From an uncultured Rhizobiaceae group bacterium (GTDB lineage: Bacteria; Pseudomonadota; Alphaproteobacteria; Rhizobiales; Rhizobiaceae): 5,612 nucleotides of DNA. Shown in pieces: positions 1-5,612 of the stretch. The notes beneath the pieces were generated by a model, which was given only the letters and a program-made list of their open reading frames with translations, did no database searches and was not told the origin of the DNA. The DNA lies in assembly GCA_937944075.1 (NCBI GenBank), contig CALDZZ010000253.1:1-5612 (forward strand), written 5' to 3'. Position 1 is the first letter of the stretch, and the number at the start of each line of letters is the position of its first letter. The position numbers and the translations under genes were made by a program.

Positions 1-5
1 TTTTA

Positions 6-12
6 TCCCTTT
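6..12 (-). promoter_or_regulatory. possible ribosome binding site of a gene starting beyond the left edge
   Basis: On the minus strand the last bases read AAAGGGATAAAA up to the window edge. AAAGGGA resembles a Shine-Dalgarno sequence, and a start codon at normal spacing would fall at or just past the edge. In many proteobacteria the HU gene hupB follows lon, so this could be its translation start. No coding sequence is visible, so the identity is inference only. Confidence 0.3.
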
Positions 13-35
13 CATGATTATTTTTACGACTCACT

Positions 36-51
36 ACTATGTGAACATAGT
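36..51. repeat. short perfect inverted repeat in the lon downstream region
   Basis: ACTATG and CATAGT form a perfect 6-bp inverted repeat around a 4-nt loop. It lies downstream of the lon terminator and overlaps the putative -10 element at 47-52, so it could be a small operator or a leader hairpin. There is no adjacent T-run on either strand, so it is not a terminator. A repeat this short can occur by chance. Confidence 0.35.
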
Positions 52-75
52 CCGTGTTTTGCGGTTTCATGACAA
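47..75 (-). promoter_or_regulatory. weak sigma-70-like promoter candidate for the gene after lon
   Basis: On the minus strand TTGTCA (70-75) matches five of six bases of the housekeeping -35 consensus. It is followed, after 17 nt, by GACTAT (47-52), which matches only three of six bases of the -10 consensus. It lies beyond the lon terminator and points toward a presumed gene past the left edge. The placement supports a promoter, but the weak -10 keeps this a candidate. Confidence 0.25.
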
Positions 76-181
76 TAGTAAACGCCCGGAAATGGCTGAA
101 ATCCTGCGGTTTGAGAGCTTTTTTGAATGTTTTTAGGTTCAAATCAAACAAAGCTTACCTATAGGAATGCTCTTCAGGCAC

Positions 182-210
182 AAAAAAAGGCCCGAATTGA
201 TTCGAGCCTT
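182..210 (-). terminator. rho-independent terminator of lon
   Basis: On the minus strand a 10-bp stem (arms 201-210 and 187-196, 4-nt loop 197-200) is followed by a run of seven T at 182-188. The arms read AAGGCTCGAA and TTCGGGCCTT. The one non-Watson-Crick position (192/205) is a U-G wobble in minus-strand RNA but a C-A clash in plus-strand RNA, which orients the element. It begins about 21 nt after the lon stop codon, so lon ends its transcript here. Confidence 0.9.
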
Positions 211-231
211 CTTGTAAAAAACTGACTATAA

Positions 232-2664
232 TCAGTGTGCTATATTTGCGTTTTCTGGTGATTGGACTGACATCATTTCACGTCTAGCACGTTCTGCATC
301 CTCAACCGTCCACTCAATAGGCACAGGCTTTGAAACAAGGGCATGTTCCAGCACTTCGTCAATGCGAGAAACCGGAACAATCTCCATCTCGTTTTTCACA
401 TTATCGGGAATGTCAGCCAGGTCCTTGGCATTCTCTTCCGGTATCAAAACCTTGGTAATACCGCCACGCAATGCAGCGAGCAGTTTTTCCTTTAAACCGC
501 CAATCGGTAATACACGCCCCCTAAGGGTAATCTCGCCTGTCATGGCGACGTTTGCCCTGATCGGGATACCTGTCATGACCGAAACGATTGAAGTCGCCAT
601 GCCTACCCCTGCAGAAGGACCGTCTTTTGGGGTGGCTCCTTCTGGAACGTGTACGTGAATGTCAACCTGATCAAACGTTGGCGGCTTGATGCCAAAATCA
701 ACGGCACGAGAACGTACATAGGAAGCTGCAGCAGAAATTGACTCCTTCATGACATCTTTCAAATTGCCGGTTACAGTCATTTTACCGCGACCAGGCATTG
801 AAATACCTTCAATGGTGAGAAGTTCACCGCCGACTTCTGTCCAGGCAAGACCGGTAACGACACCAATCTGATCATCCTTTTCAGCTATGCCATGACGGAA
901 TTTGGGAACACCAAGGAAGTCATCTAGGTTTTTCACAGTTACCTTTATGCTTTTCTTGTTGCCTTTCATGATTTCTGTAACAGCCTTACGGGCAAGTTTT
1001 GCCAGTTCCCGCTCCAGATTACGAACACCTGCCTCACGTGTATAAGTTTGAATGACCGCTCGTACGGCTTCATCATTAACAGAGAACTCCTTGGCCTGCA
1101 GGGCATGGTCTCTAATTGCCTTCGGCAACAAGTGGCGCTTAGCAATCTCAACCTTTTCGTCTTCCGTGTAACCGGCAATACGAATGATTTCCATTCTGTC
1201 CATCAAGGGACCAGGAATATTAAGTGTATTGGCTGTTGTGACGAACATCACACTTGAGAGGTCATAATCAACCTCAAGATAATGATCCGAGAAACTGTTG
1301 TTTTGTTCAGGATCCAATACCTCAAGCAACGCAGAAGAAGGGTCTCCTCGGAAATCCATACCCATCTTGTCTATTTCATCAAGCAGGAATAACGGATTTG
1401 CCTTTTTCGCCTTTTTCATCGACTGGATAATCTTGCCCGGCATGGAACCGATGTATGTTCTGCGATGACCTCTGATTTCTGATTCATCACGAACACCACC
1501 CAGTGCCATTCTTACAAATTCACGTCCTGTGGATTTTGCAATGGATTTACCAAGAGAGGTTTTACCTACACCAGGAGGTCCTACCAAACACAGAATTGGA
1601 CCCTTGAGCTTCTTGGCTCGCGACTGAACTGCAAGATACTCAATGATGCGTTCCTTGACCTTGTCCAGACCATAGTGATCCTTGTCCAGAATTTCTTCTG
1701 CCTTGTGAAGGTCTGTCTTGATCACTGAGCGCTTGCCCCACGGGATGCTCAACAACCAGTCAAGATAGTTACGTATGACCGTCGCCTCGGCAGACATCGG
1801 GCTCATTTGTTTCAATTTCTTGAACTCAGCCTGTGCCTTTTCCTTGGCTTCCTTGGAAAACTTGGTCTTGTTGATGCGCTCTTCAAGTTCCTGAATTTCG
1901 TCCTTGCCATCTTCGCCCTCACCGAGTTCTTTTTGAATGGCTTTCATTTGCTCATTCAGATAATACTCGCGCTGGGTTTTCTCCATCTGGCGTTTGACCC
2001 GGCCACGGATGCGCTTTTCGACCTGAAGAACGGAAACTTCGCTCTCCATGATACCAATAACGTGCTCGAGGCGCTCCTGAACGCTGAAAATACCAAGAAT
2101 TTCCTGTTTATCAGCGATTTTAATGGCTAGATGAGAAGCAATGGTGTCAGCAAGTTTGGAATATTCGTCGATCTGAGAAACAGAACTCACGACCTCTGGA
2201 GAAACTTTCTTGTTGAGTTTCACATAGTTCTCAAAGTCAGACACAACTGACCGTGCCAAGGCTTCAATCTCAACCGGATCATCGTCTTCATCGTCGATAA
2301 TATCTGCCACGGCTTCAAAATAATCTTCGCGTTCAGTGAACTTGGACACACGGGCTCTGGATACGCCTTCAACCAACACTTTTACAGTGCCATCAGGCAG
2401 CTTAAGCAGTTGCAGGACTGATGCTACTGTGCCGACCTCATAGAGAGCCTCAGGAGCCGGATCGTCGTCACTGGCTTTTTTCTGAGTAAACAACAGAACT
2501 TGGCGGTCATGCTTCATGACCTCTTCCAGTGCTGCAATTGATTTCTCACGCCCAACAAACAATGGGACTATCATGTGCGGGAAAACAACAATGTCACGTA
2601 GAGGCAGTAGCGGCAGTGTATCGCCAGAACCGAACTCAATTTCGCTTTTATTTTCGTTGCTCAT
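232..2664 (-). CDS. lon: ATP-dependent Lon protease (LonA type)
   Basis: Complete 810-residue cytoplasmic AAA+ serine protease that degrades misfolded and selected regulatory proteins, as a hexamer in this family. The N-terminal LON substrate-binding domain begins near residue 17 (LPLLPLRDIVVFPHM) and is followed by a charged coiled-coil around 210-290. The AAA+ module has Walker A GPPGVGKT (362-369), pore loop YIG (404-406), Walker B LFLLDEIDK (425-433), sensor-1 Asn479, probable arginine finger Arg490 and sensor-2 region GVRNLER. The C-terminal protease domain has Ser684 in DGPSAG and Lys727, with the same 43-residue spacing as the E. coli Ser679-Lys722 dyad. The ATG at 2662-2664 is preceded by AAAGGA (2671-2676) at a 6-nt gap. 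Length is typical of alphaproteobacteria; the tail after about residue 780 is rich in Glu and Arg. The gene has its own heat-shock-type promoter (2821-2849) and terminator (182-210). No defects are seen. Confidence 0.99.
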   Translation of the reverse strand: MSNENKSEIEFGSGDTLPLLPLRDIVVFPHMIVPLFVGREKSIAALEEVMKHDRQVLLFTQKKASDDDPAPEALYEVGTVASVLQLLKLPDGTVKVLVEGVSRARVSKFTEREDYFEAVADIIDDEDDDPVEIEALARSVVSDFENYVKLNKKVSPEVVSSVSQIDEYSKLADTIASHLAIKIADKQEILGIFSVQERLEHVIGIMESEVSVLQVEKRIRGRVKRQMEKTQREYYLNEQMKAIQKELGEGEDGKDEIQELEERINKTKFSKEAKEKAQAEFKKLKQMSPMSAEATVIRNYLDWLLSIPWGKRSVIKTDLHKAEEILDKDHYGLDKVKERIIEYLAVQSRAKKLKGPILCLVGPPGVGKTSLGKSIAKSTGREFVRMALGGVRDESEIRGHRRTYIGSMPGKIIQSMKKAKKANPLFLLDEIDKMGMDFRGDPSSALLEVLDPEQNNSFSDHYLEVDYDLSSVMFVTTANTLNIPGPLMDRMEIIRIAGYTEDEKVEIAKRHLLPKAIRDHALQAKEFSVNDEAVRAVIQTYTREAGVRNLERELAKLARKAVTEIMKGNKKSIKVTVKNLDDFLGVPKFRHGIAEKDDQIGVVTGLAWTEVGGELLTIEGISMPGRGKMTVTGNLKDVMKESISAAASYVRSRAVDFGIKPPTFDQVDIHVHVPEGATPKDGPSAGVGMATSIVSVMTGIPIRANVAMTGEITLRGRVLPIGGLKEKLLAALRGGITKVLIPEENAKDLADIPDNVKNEMEIVPVSRIDEVLEHALVSKPVPIEWTVEDAERARREMMSVQSPENANIAH

Positions 2665-2820
2665 TATAATTCCTTTATGCGCAAAACAGATTTGCTTTTG
2701 ATTCTTTATTCTAGCGCCAATCCATGTGAACGAATACTGAATTTCTGAATTATGCCTAATTCTTGTTTTCTTACATTTCGTCAGATTTTGATTTTAATAC
2801 CGCGCTCTTCGTTGTGCCTG

Positions 2821-2849
2821 ATTTGGGGTGATTTATCTGTCCGTTCAAC
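2821..2849 (-). promoter_or_regulatory. heat-shock (RpoH/sigma-32-type) promoter of lon
   Basis: On the minus strand GTTGAAC (2843-2849) is separated by 14 nt from CCCCAAAT (2821-2828). Against the classical sigma-32 consensus (CTTGAAA, 13-15 nt, CCCCATNT) this is five of seven and seven of eight matches, counting N as a match, and the C-rich -10 is distinctive. It lies between the clpX terminator and lon. The predicted start is near 2814, leaving a leader of about 150 nt. lon is a classic heat-shock regulon member, which fits. The site was found by eye only, and an additional housekeeping promoter may exist. Confidence 0.65.
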
Positions 2850-2903
2850 CCCTGCGCTAGCCATTTGGCAGTTTTATCCGCGACATATGTGCAAAAGGTC
2901 ACA

Positions 2904-2937
2904 AAAAAACCGCCTCTTAAGCAAGAGACGGTTTTTT
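2904..2937 (-). terminator. rho-independent terminator of clpX
   Basis: A nine-pair stem (arms 2910-2918 and 2923-2931, loop 2919-2922) is extended by A-T pairs and followed on the minus strand by seven T (2903-2909). The minus-strand core reads CCGTCTCTT, GCTT, AAGAGGCGG. The single mismatch (2913/2928) is G-U in minus-strand RNA and C-A in plus-strand RNA, so the clpX orientation is favoured. It starts about 25 nt past the clpX stop and separates clpX from lon transcriptionally. The flanking A-run also gives a weaker T-tract on the plus strand, but no plus-strand gene needs it. Confidence 0.92.
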
Positions 2938-2962
2938 GTATTCATGAGTTTGAGGAAATAAA

Positions 2963-4255
2963 TTAAGCGCTTGCTTCTTTTTCTTCCTTTTTCTCGGAGT
3001 AAATGTAGAGAGGACGTGCATCCCCATCAACAACCTCTTCAGAGATTACAACCTCTTCGACCCCATCAAGGGCTGGCAGGTCAAACATTGTATCCAGCAA
3101 AATGCCTTCCAGGATTGAGCGAAGGCCACGAGCCCCGGTCTTTCTTAGAATTGCCCGCCTTGAAACCGCTTTCAAAGCATCTTCATGGAAAGAAAGCTTA
3201 ACATCTTCCAGCTCGAACAACCGTTGATATTGTTTGACGAGTGCATTTTTTGGTTCTGTCAAAATCTGGACCAAGGCATCTTCATCGAGGTCTTCCAGAG
3301 TAGCAAGAACCGGAACACGGCCGATAAATTCAGGTATCAATCCGAAGCGTTGAAGATCTTCCGGCTCTACACCACGAAGCAATTCGCCAGTTTTACGCTC
3401 ATCAGGATTTTCGACGTGCGCTGCAAAACCGATGGATGTTTTTTGCCCTCTTTCAGAGATAATTTTCTCAAGTCCGGCAAAAGCACCGCCACAGACAAAG
3501 AGCATGTTGGTTGTATCTACCTGCAAGAACTCCTGTTGCGGATGTTTACGGCCACCCTGCGGTGGTACGGAAGCGACAGTGCCTTCCATTATTTTAAGAA
3601 GCGCTTGCTGAACACCCTCACCGGATACATCTCGCGTGATCGAAGGATTATCGGATTTGCGGGAGATTTTATCGACTTCATCGATGTAGACAATACCGCG
3701 TTGAGCGCGCTCAACGTTGTAATCAGATGCCTGAAGCAACTTAAGAATGATGTTTTCAACGTCTTCACCCACATAACCAGCTTCAGTCAGTGTTGTTGCG
3801 TCCGCCATTGTGAATGGAACATCGAGAATACGTGCCAAGGTCTGTGCAAGAAGGGTTTTACCACAACCGGTAGGCCCAATCAGCATGATGTTGGACTTTG
3901 CAAGCTCGACATCCTGATTTTTGGTAGCATGATTCAACCGTTTGTAGTGGTTGTGAACAGCCACTGACAAAACGCGTTTGGCATGAGGTTGTCCGATGAC
4001 ATAATCATCAAGAACTTCAAGAATTTCCTGAGGTGTCGGAATGCCCTCACCGGATTTCACCATTGAAGACTTGTTCTCTTCACGGATGATATCCATACAT
4101 AGCTCAACACATTCATCACAGATGAAAACAGTTGGTCCGGCAATCAGTTTACGAACTTCGTGCTGACTTTTACCACAAAAAGAACAGTAAAGGGTGTTTT
4201 TGGAATCACCGCTGTTACCGTCGTTTCCACCACCTGTATTTGATATTTTGCTCAT
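2963..4255 (-). CDS. clpX: ClpX, ATP-dependent unfoldase subunit of ClpXP protease
   Basis: Complete 430-residue AAA+ unfoldase that recognises substrates, including ssrA-tagged proteins in this family, unfolds them and feeds them to ClpP. The N-terminal zinc-binding domain has Cys24, Cys27, Cys46 and Cys49. The AAA+ module shows Walker A GPTGCGKT (127-134), pore-1 loop GYVG (160-163), Walker B IVYIDEVDK (188-196, Glu193), a pore-2 segment near 205-217, the RKH loop (236-238), arginine finger Arg313 and sensor-2 GARGLR (Arg376). The ClpP-docking IGF loop is at 275-277, so pairing with the neighbouring ClpP is expected. Length matches the family (E. coli 424). The ATG at 4253-4255 has GAGG (4263-4266) 7 nt upstream. 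The gene lies 233 nt after clpP, ends in a strong terminator and has no clear heat-shock promoter of its own. It may be co-transcribed with clpP or use the weak candidate at 4338-4367. Confidence 0.99.
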   Translation of the reverse strand: MSKISNTGGGNDGNSGDSKNTLYCSFCGKSQHEVRKLIAGPTVFICDECVELCMDIIREENKSSMVKSGEGIPTPQEILEVLDDYVIGQPHAKRVLSVAVHNHYKRLNHATKNQDVELAKSNIMLIGPTGCGKTLLAQTLARILDVPFTMADATTLTEAGYVGEDVENIILKLLQASDYNVERAQRGIVYIDEVDKISRKSDNPSITRDVSGEGVQQALLKIMEGTVASVPPQGGRKHPQQEFLQVDTTNMLFVCGGAFAGLEKIISERGQKTSIGFAAHVENPDERKTGELLRGVEPEDLQRFGLIPEFIGRVPVLATLEDLDEDALVQILTEPKNALVKQYQRLFELEDVKLSFHEDALKAVSRRAILRKTGARGLRSILEGILLDTMFDLPALDGVEEVVISEEVVDGDARPLYIYSEKKEEKEASA

Positions 4256-4337
4256 TAATCAACCTCGGCTCGTTTAATGCCTTTGTGATACTACCTTGTA
4301 TCGTTTGTACGTTACATTCAAGATGATGTTACAGACT

Positions 4338-4367
4338 GTTAAAGTTTAATCACATAACTGCCTTCAA
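4338..4367 (-). promoter_or_regulatory. weak housekeeping promoter candidate for clpX
   Basis: On the minus strand TTGAAG (4362-4367) and TTTAAC (4338-4343) are separated by 18 nt, each matching four of six consensus bases. This is the best sigma-70-like pair I found in the clpP-clpX gap and would give a leader of about 75 nt. The gap is A+T-rich, so chance matches are likely. No C-rich heat-shock -10 is seen here, unlike upstream of clpP and lon. Confidence 0.25.
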
Positions 4368-4385
4368 AACCATTCTGAATATGAA

Positions 4386-4414
4386 GTGACACTAACTATC
4401 TACTAAAGTGTCAC
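4386..4414. repeat. perfect 8-bp inverted repeat in the clpP-clpX gap, possible operator
   Basis: GTGACACT (4386-4393) and AGTGTCAC (4407-4414) are exact reverse complements separated by 13 nt, with arm centres 21 bp apart (two helical turns). Symmetry continues outward imperfectly: AATATG at 4378-4383 is complementary to CATATT at 4425-4430, and TGAAG at 4382-4386 to CTTCA at 4417-4421. No T-run follows on either strand, so it is not a typical terminator. It may bind a dimeric regulator upstream of clpX, or form a stem-loop in the clpP 3' UTR that affects processing or stability. I do not recognise it as a known operator. Confidence 0.5.
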
Positions 4415-4488
4415 ATCTTCAATGCATATTACTCCGAAAAACATTCACAGAGCATTAACAGAAAGAAACACATCTTTCGCGAAAAAAC

Positions 4489-5115
4489 CTATTTGTCGTC
4501 TTCCGGAACTTCTCTTTGCTCGATTACCTTGTCGATAATACCAAATTCCTTGGTTTCTTCAGCTGTCATGAAGTGGTCTCTATCAAGTGTTTTTTCAATA
4601 GTGTCATAATCCTGACCAGTGTGCTTGACATAGACTTCATTCAATCGACGCTTCATTTTAATAATATCCTGTGCATGGCGCTCGATATCGGATGCTTGCC
4701 CCTGGAACCCACCTGAAGGCTGGTGAACCATGATGCGTGCATTCGGCAGTGCAAATCGCATGTCCTTGTTGCCTGCACAAAGCAATAGTGACCCCATGGA
4801 AGCAGCCTGCCCCATGCAAAGGGTTGAAACCGGAGGGCGGATGAATTGCATGGTGTCGTAGATAGCCATGCCTGCCGTTACAACGCCACCTGGCGAATTG
4901 ATGTAAATATTGATTTCCTTGGTTGGGTTTTCTGCCTCAAGGAACAATAGCTGGGCACAAATCAAGGTTGCCATGCCATCTTCAACAGGTCCAGTTAGAA
5001 AGATCACACGCTCTTTTAGCAATCTTGAAAAGATATCATAGGCGCGCTCACCACGTGCTGATTGCTCAACAACCATTGGCACAAGGTTCATGTAGGTTTC
5101 GATTGGATCTTTCAT
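4489..5115 (-). CDS. clpP: ClpP, proteolytic subunit of Clp protease
   Basis: Complete 208-residue serine peptidase of family S14. It forms the two-ring, 14-subunit degradation chamber that cuts polypeptides delivered by ClpX (encoded next) or ClpA. The catalytic triad is Ser106 (in GQAASMGS), His131 (in MVHQPSGG) and Asp180 (in DRDHF). The spacings of 25 and 49 residues equal those of E. coli ClpP. The oxyanion-side loop INSPGG is at 72-77. By alignment to E. coli, whose mature chain starts ALVPMV, autoprocessing would remove a leader of about nine residues before NLVPMV, shorter than in E. coli. The ATG at 5113-5115 opens MKDPIETYM, a start typical of alphaproteobacteria. AAGGGG (5126-5131) lies 10 nt upstream, a slightly long gap. 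A heat-shock-type promoter sits at 5164-5192. No terminator is evident after the gene. Confidence 0.99.
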   Translation of the reverse strand: MKDPIETYMNLVPMVVEQSARGERAYDIFSRLLKERVIFLTGPVEDGMATLICAQLLFLEAENPTKEINIYINSPGGVVTAGMAIYDTMQFIRPPVSTLCMGQAASMGSLLLCAGNKDMRFALPNARIMVHQPSGGFQGQASDIERHAQDIIKMKRRLNEVYVKHTGQDYDTIEKTLDRDHFMTAEETKEFGIIDKVIEQREVPEDDK

Positions 5116-5163
5116 AATGTGTAGGCCCCTTCAAGTTGCCGCGAATCTCTAGGTTAGCGGTTA

Positions 5164-5192
5164 AAATAGGGTATGGGCGATGGAAGTTAAAG
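5164..5192 (-). promoter_or_regulatory. heat-shock (RpoH/sigma-32-type) promoter of clpP
   Basis: On the minus strand CTTTAAC (5186-5192), a 14-nt spacer and CCCTATTT (5164-5171) match the classical sigma-32 consensus at five of seven and seven of eight positions, counting N as a match. The -10 also contains CCTATTT, which fits the alphaproteobacterial RpoH form CYTATNT. The predicted start near 5157 gives a leader of about 40 nt. The spacer is identical in length to the lon promoter at 2821-2849. Found by eye. A housekeeping reading (TTTAAC, 17 nt, TATTTT) is possible but fits less well. Confidence 0.6.
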
Positions 5193-5233
5193 GCGTAAAA
5201 TGGCGCAGCAACGATTAGGGTTATCAAATTGCC

Positions 5234-5612
5234 CTATATGTCTTCAGGTTTTAGCCTTTCACCCATTTCAATATCGCGCTTTGCCTGCTTGCCCAAAAGA
5301 TCATTCCAGTGAGACGGTTCAAGGCTCAAGCCGGGCCTGCAGATCTTTAAATTCCTCTTACTGAAGACATCACCGGCAGATATATTAGTTGAAGGATAGA
5401 TGGACTGGCGAAACTGTTTGGAATTTTTCTCGTTTTCAGTTCCGTCGTATTTGATTTTGCCTCTTGCATGCCAGGCTCTTGATGTCTCCTCCTTGAGCAT
5501 TTTCATTTCATGGGGTTCCATTGAAAACTCGGAATCAACACCGCCTTGAGATCGGTCTATGGTAAAATGTTTTTCAATGACTGTTGCTCCATATCCTATG
5601 GCAGCAATTCCA
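5234..5612 (-). CDS. pseI: pseudaminic acid synthase, C-terminal part (gene cut by right edge)
   Basis: The last 125 residues of a NeuB-family synthase are visible, out of about 350 expected; the 5' part lies outside the window. The family condenses phosphoenolpyruvate with an amino sugar to make a nine-carbon nonulosonic acid in the cytoplasm. The fragment starts at the end of the TIM barrel (GYGATVIEKHFT, whose His corresponds to a metal-binding His of NeuB) and ends with a SAF (antifreeze-like) domain over roughly the last 60 residues, including RPGLSLEP, LGKQAKRDI and the ending KPEDI. The motif GGVDSEFSMEP matches the pseudaminic-acid branch (PseI, GGVDSAFSLEP) rather than the sialic-acid NeuB branch (GPDHxxSLEP), but the product is inferred from that motif alone. 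Such sugars modify flagellin or surface polysaccharides. The gene ends with TAG at 5234-5236, 118 nt before clpP on the same strand, with no clear terminator between. Confidence 0.85.
   Translation of the reverse strand, partial: GIAAIGYGATVIEKHFTIDRSQGGVDSEFSMEPHEMKMLKEETSRAWHARGKIKYDGTENEKNSKQFRQSIYPSTNISAGDVFSKRNLKICRPGLSLEPSHWNDLLGKQAKRDIEMGERLKPEDI

Noticed and set aside
136..145. GGTTCAAATC on the plus strand, resembling a tRNA T-loop
   Set aside because: The flanking bases do not form the 5-bp T-stem, and there is no acceptor, D or anticodon arm nearby.
2708..2713. TAGAAT as a housekeeping -10 for lon
   Set aside because: No acceptable -35 lies 16-18 nt upstream (the sequence there is TATTCG-like). 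The RpoH-type site is much better supported.
2860..2869. GCCATTTGGC inverted repeat just upstream of the lon -35
   Set aside because: The arms are only 4 bp. The position could suit an operator, but the match is too short to support one.
2752..2961. 69-codon plus-strand open frame in the lon-clpX gap
   Set aside because: It runs across the lon promoter and through the clpX terminator hairpin, and its translation shows no family features. The gap is better explained as regulatory.
3185..3967. 260-codon open frame on the plus strand opposite clpX
   Set aside because: It lies wholly inside the antisense of a fully conserved clpX. Its translation resembles no recognisable protein and it has no ribosome site or promoter that I can see. 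It is a shadow of clpX codon use.
4287..4302. GATAC / GTATC inverted repeat upstream of clpX
   Set aside because: Only 5 bp arms with a 6-nt loop in A+T-rich DNA. There is no outward extension and no link to a promoter element, so it is likely chance.
4475..4484. TTTCGCGAAA palindrome just after the clpP stop as a terminator
   Set aside because: It is only a 10-bp self-complementary sequence with no loop and no following T-run on the minus strand, so it cannot act as a standard terminator.
5213..5237. TAGGG / CCCTA repeat at the pseI stop as a terminator
   Set aside because: The stem is five pairs around an 11-nt loop with no T-run on the minus strand, too weak to call.

Overview
The window carries a compact set of protein quality-control genes, all read from the minus strand. 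In transcriptional order they are the 3' end of a pseudaminic acid synthase gene (pseI, cut by the right edge), clpP, clpX and lon. The protein sequences point to an alphaproteobacterium. ClpP has the short leader ending in YMNLVPMV, ClpX is a 430-residue C4-zinc-finger type, and Lon is 810 residues with a C-terminal tail longer than in enterobacteria. Base composition is moderate (roughly mid-40s % G+C by eye). The exact order or genus cannot be read from this window.

Layout by coordinate: 1-231 is non-coding. It holds the lon terminator and, beyond it, a weak promoter-like pair and a Shine-Dalgarno-like sequence at the edge, as if the next minus-strand gene begins just outside. lon fills 232-2664. 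The 298-nt gap 2665-2962 holds a heat-shock (RpoH/sigma-32)-type promoter for lon and a strong terminator for clpX, with no gene. clpX fills 2963-4255. The 233-nt gap 4256-4488 holds an 8-bp perfect dyad with arm centres 21 bp apart, and only a weak promoter candidate for clpX. clpP fills 4489-5115. The 118-nt gap 5116-5233 holds a second RpoH-type promoter. The pseI fragment occupies 5234-5612.

ClpX (AAA+ unfoldase) and ClpP (serine peptidase) assemble into one ATP-dependent protease. Lon is an independent AAA+ protease carrying ATPase and Ser-Lys protease domains in one chain. All the catalytic and coupling motifs I looked for are intact in the three genes: ClpP Ser106/His131/Asp180, the ClpX zinc finger, Walker motifs, pore loops and IGF loop, and the Lon Ser684/Lys727 dyad. 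Regulation appears modular. lon has its own promoter and terminator, and clpX has its own terminator. clpP and lon each have a heat-shock-type promoter with the same 14-nt spacer, while none is visible for clpX.

I see no undescribed multi-gene system here. The items most worth a second look are the paired RpoH-like promoters, the unexplained clpP-clpX intergenic dyad, and a nonulosonic-acid biosynthesis gene directly upstream of clpP, where many relatives carry tig.
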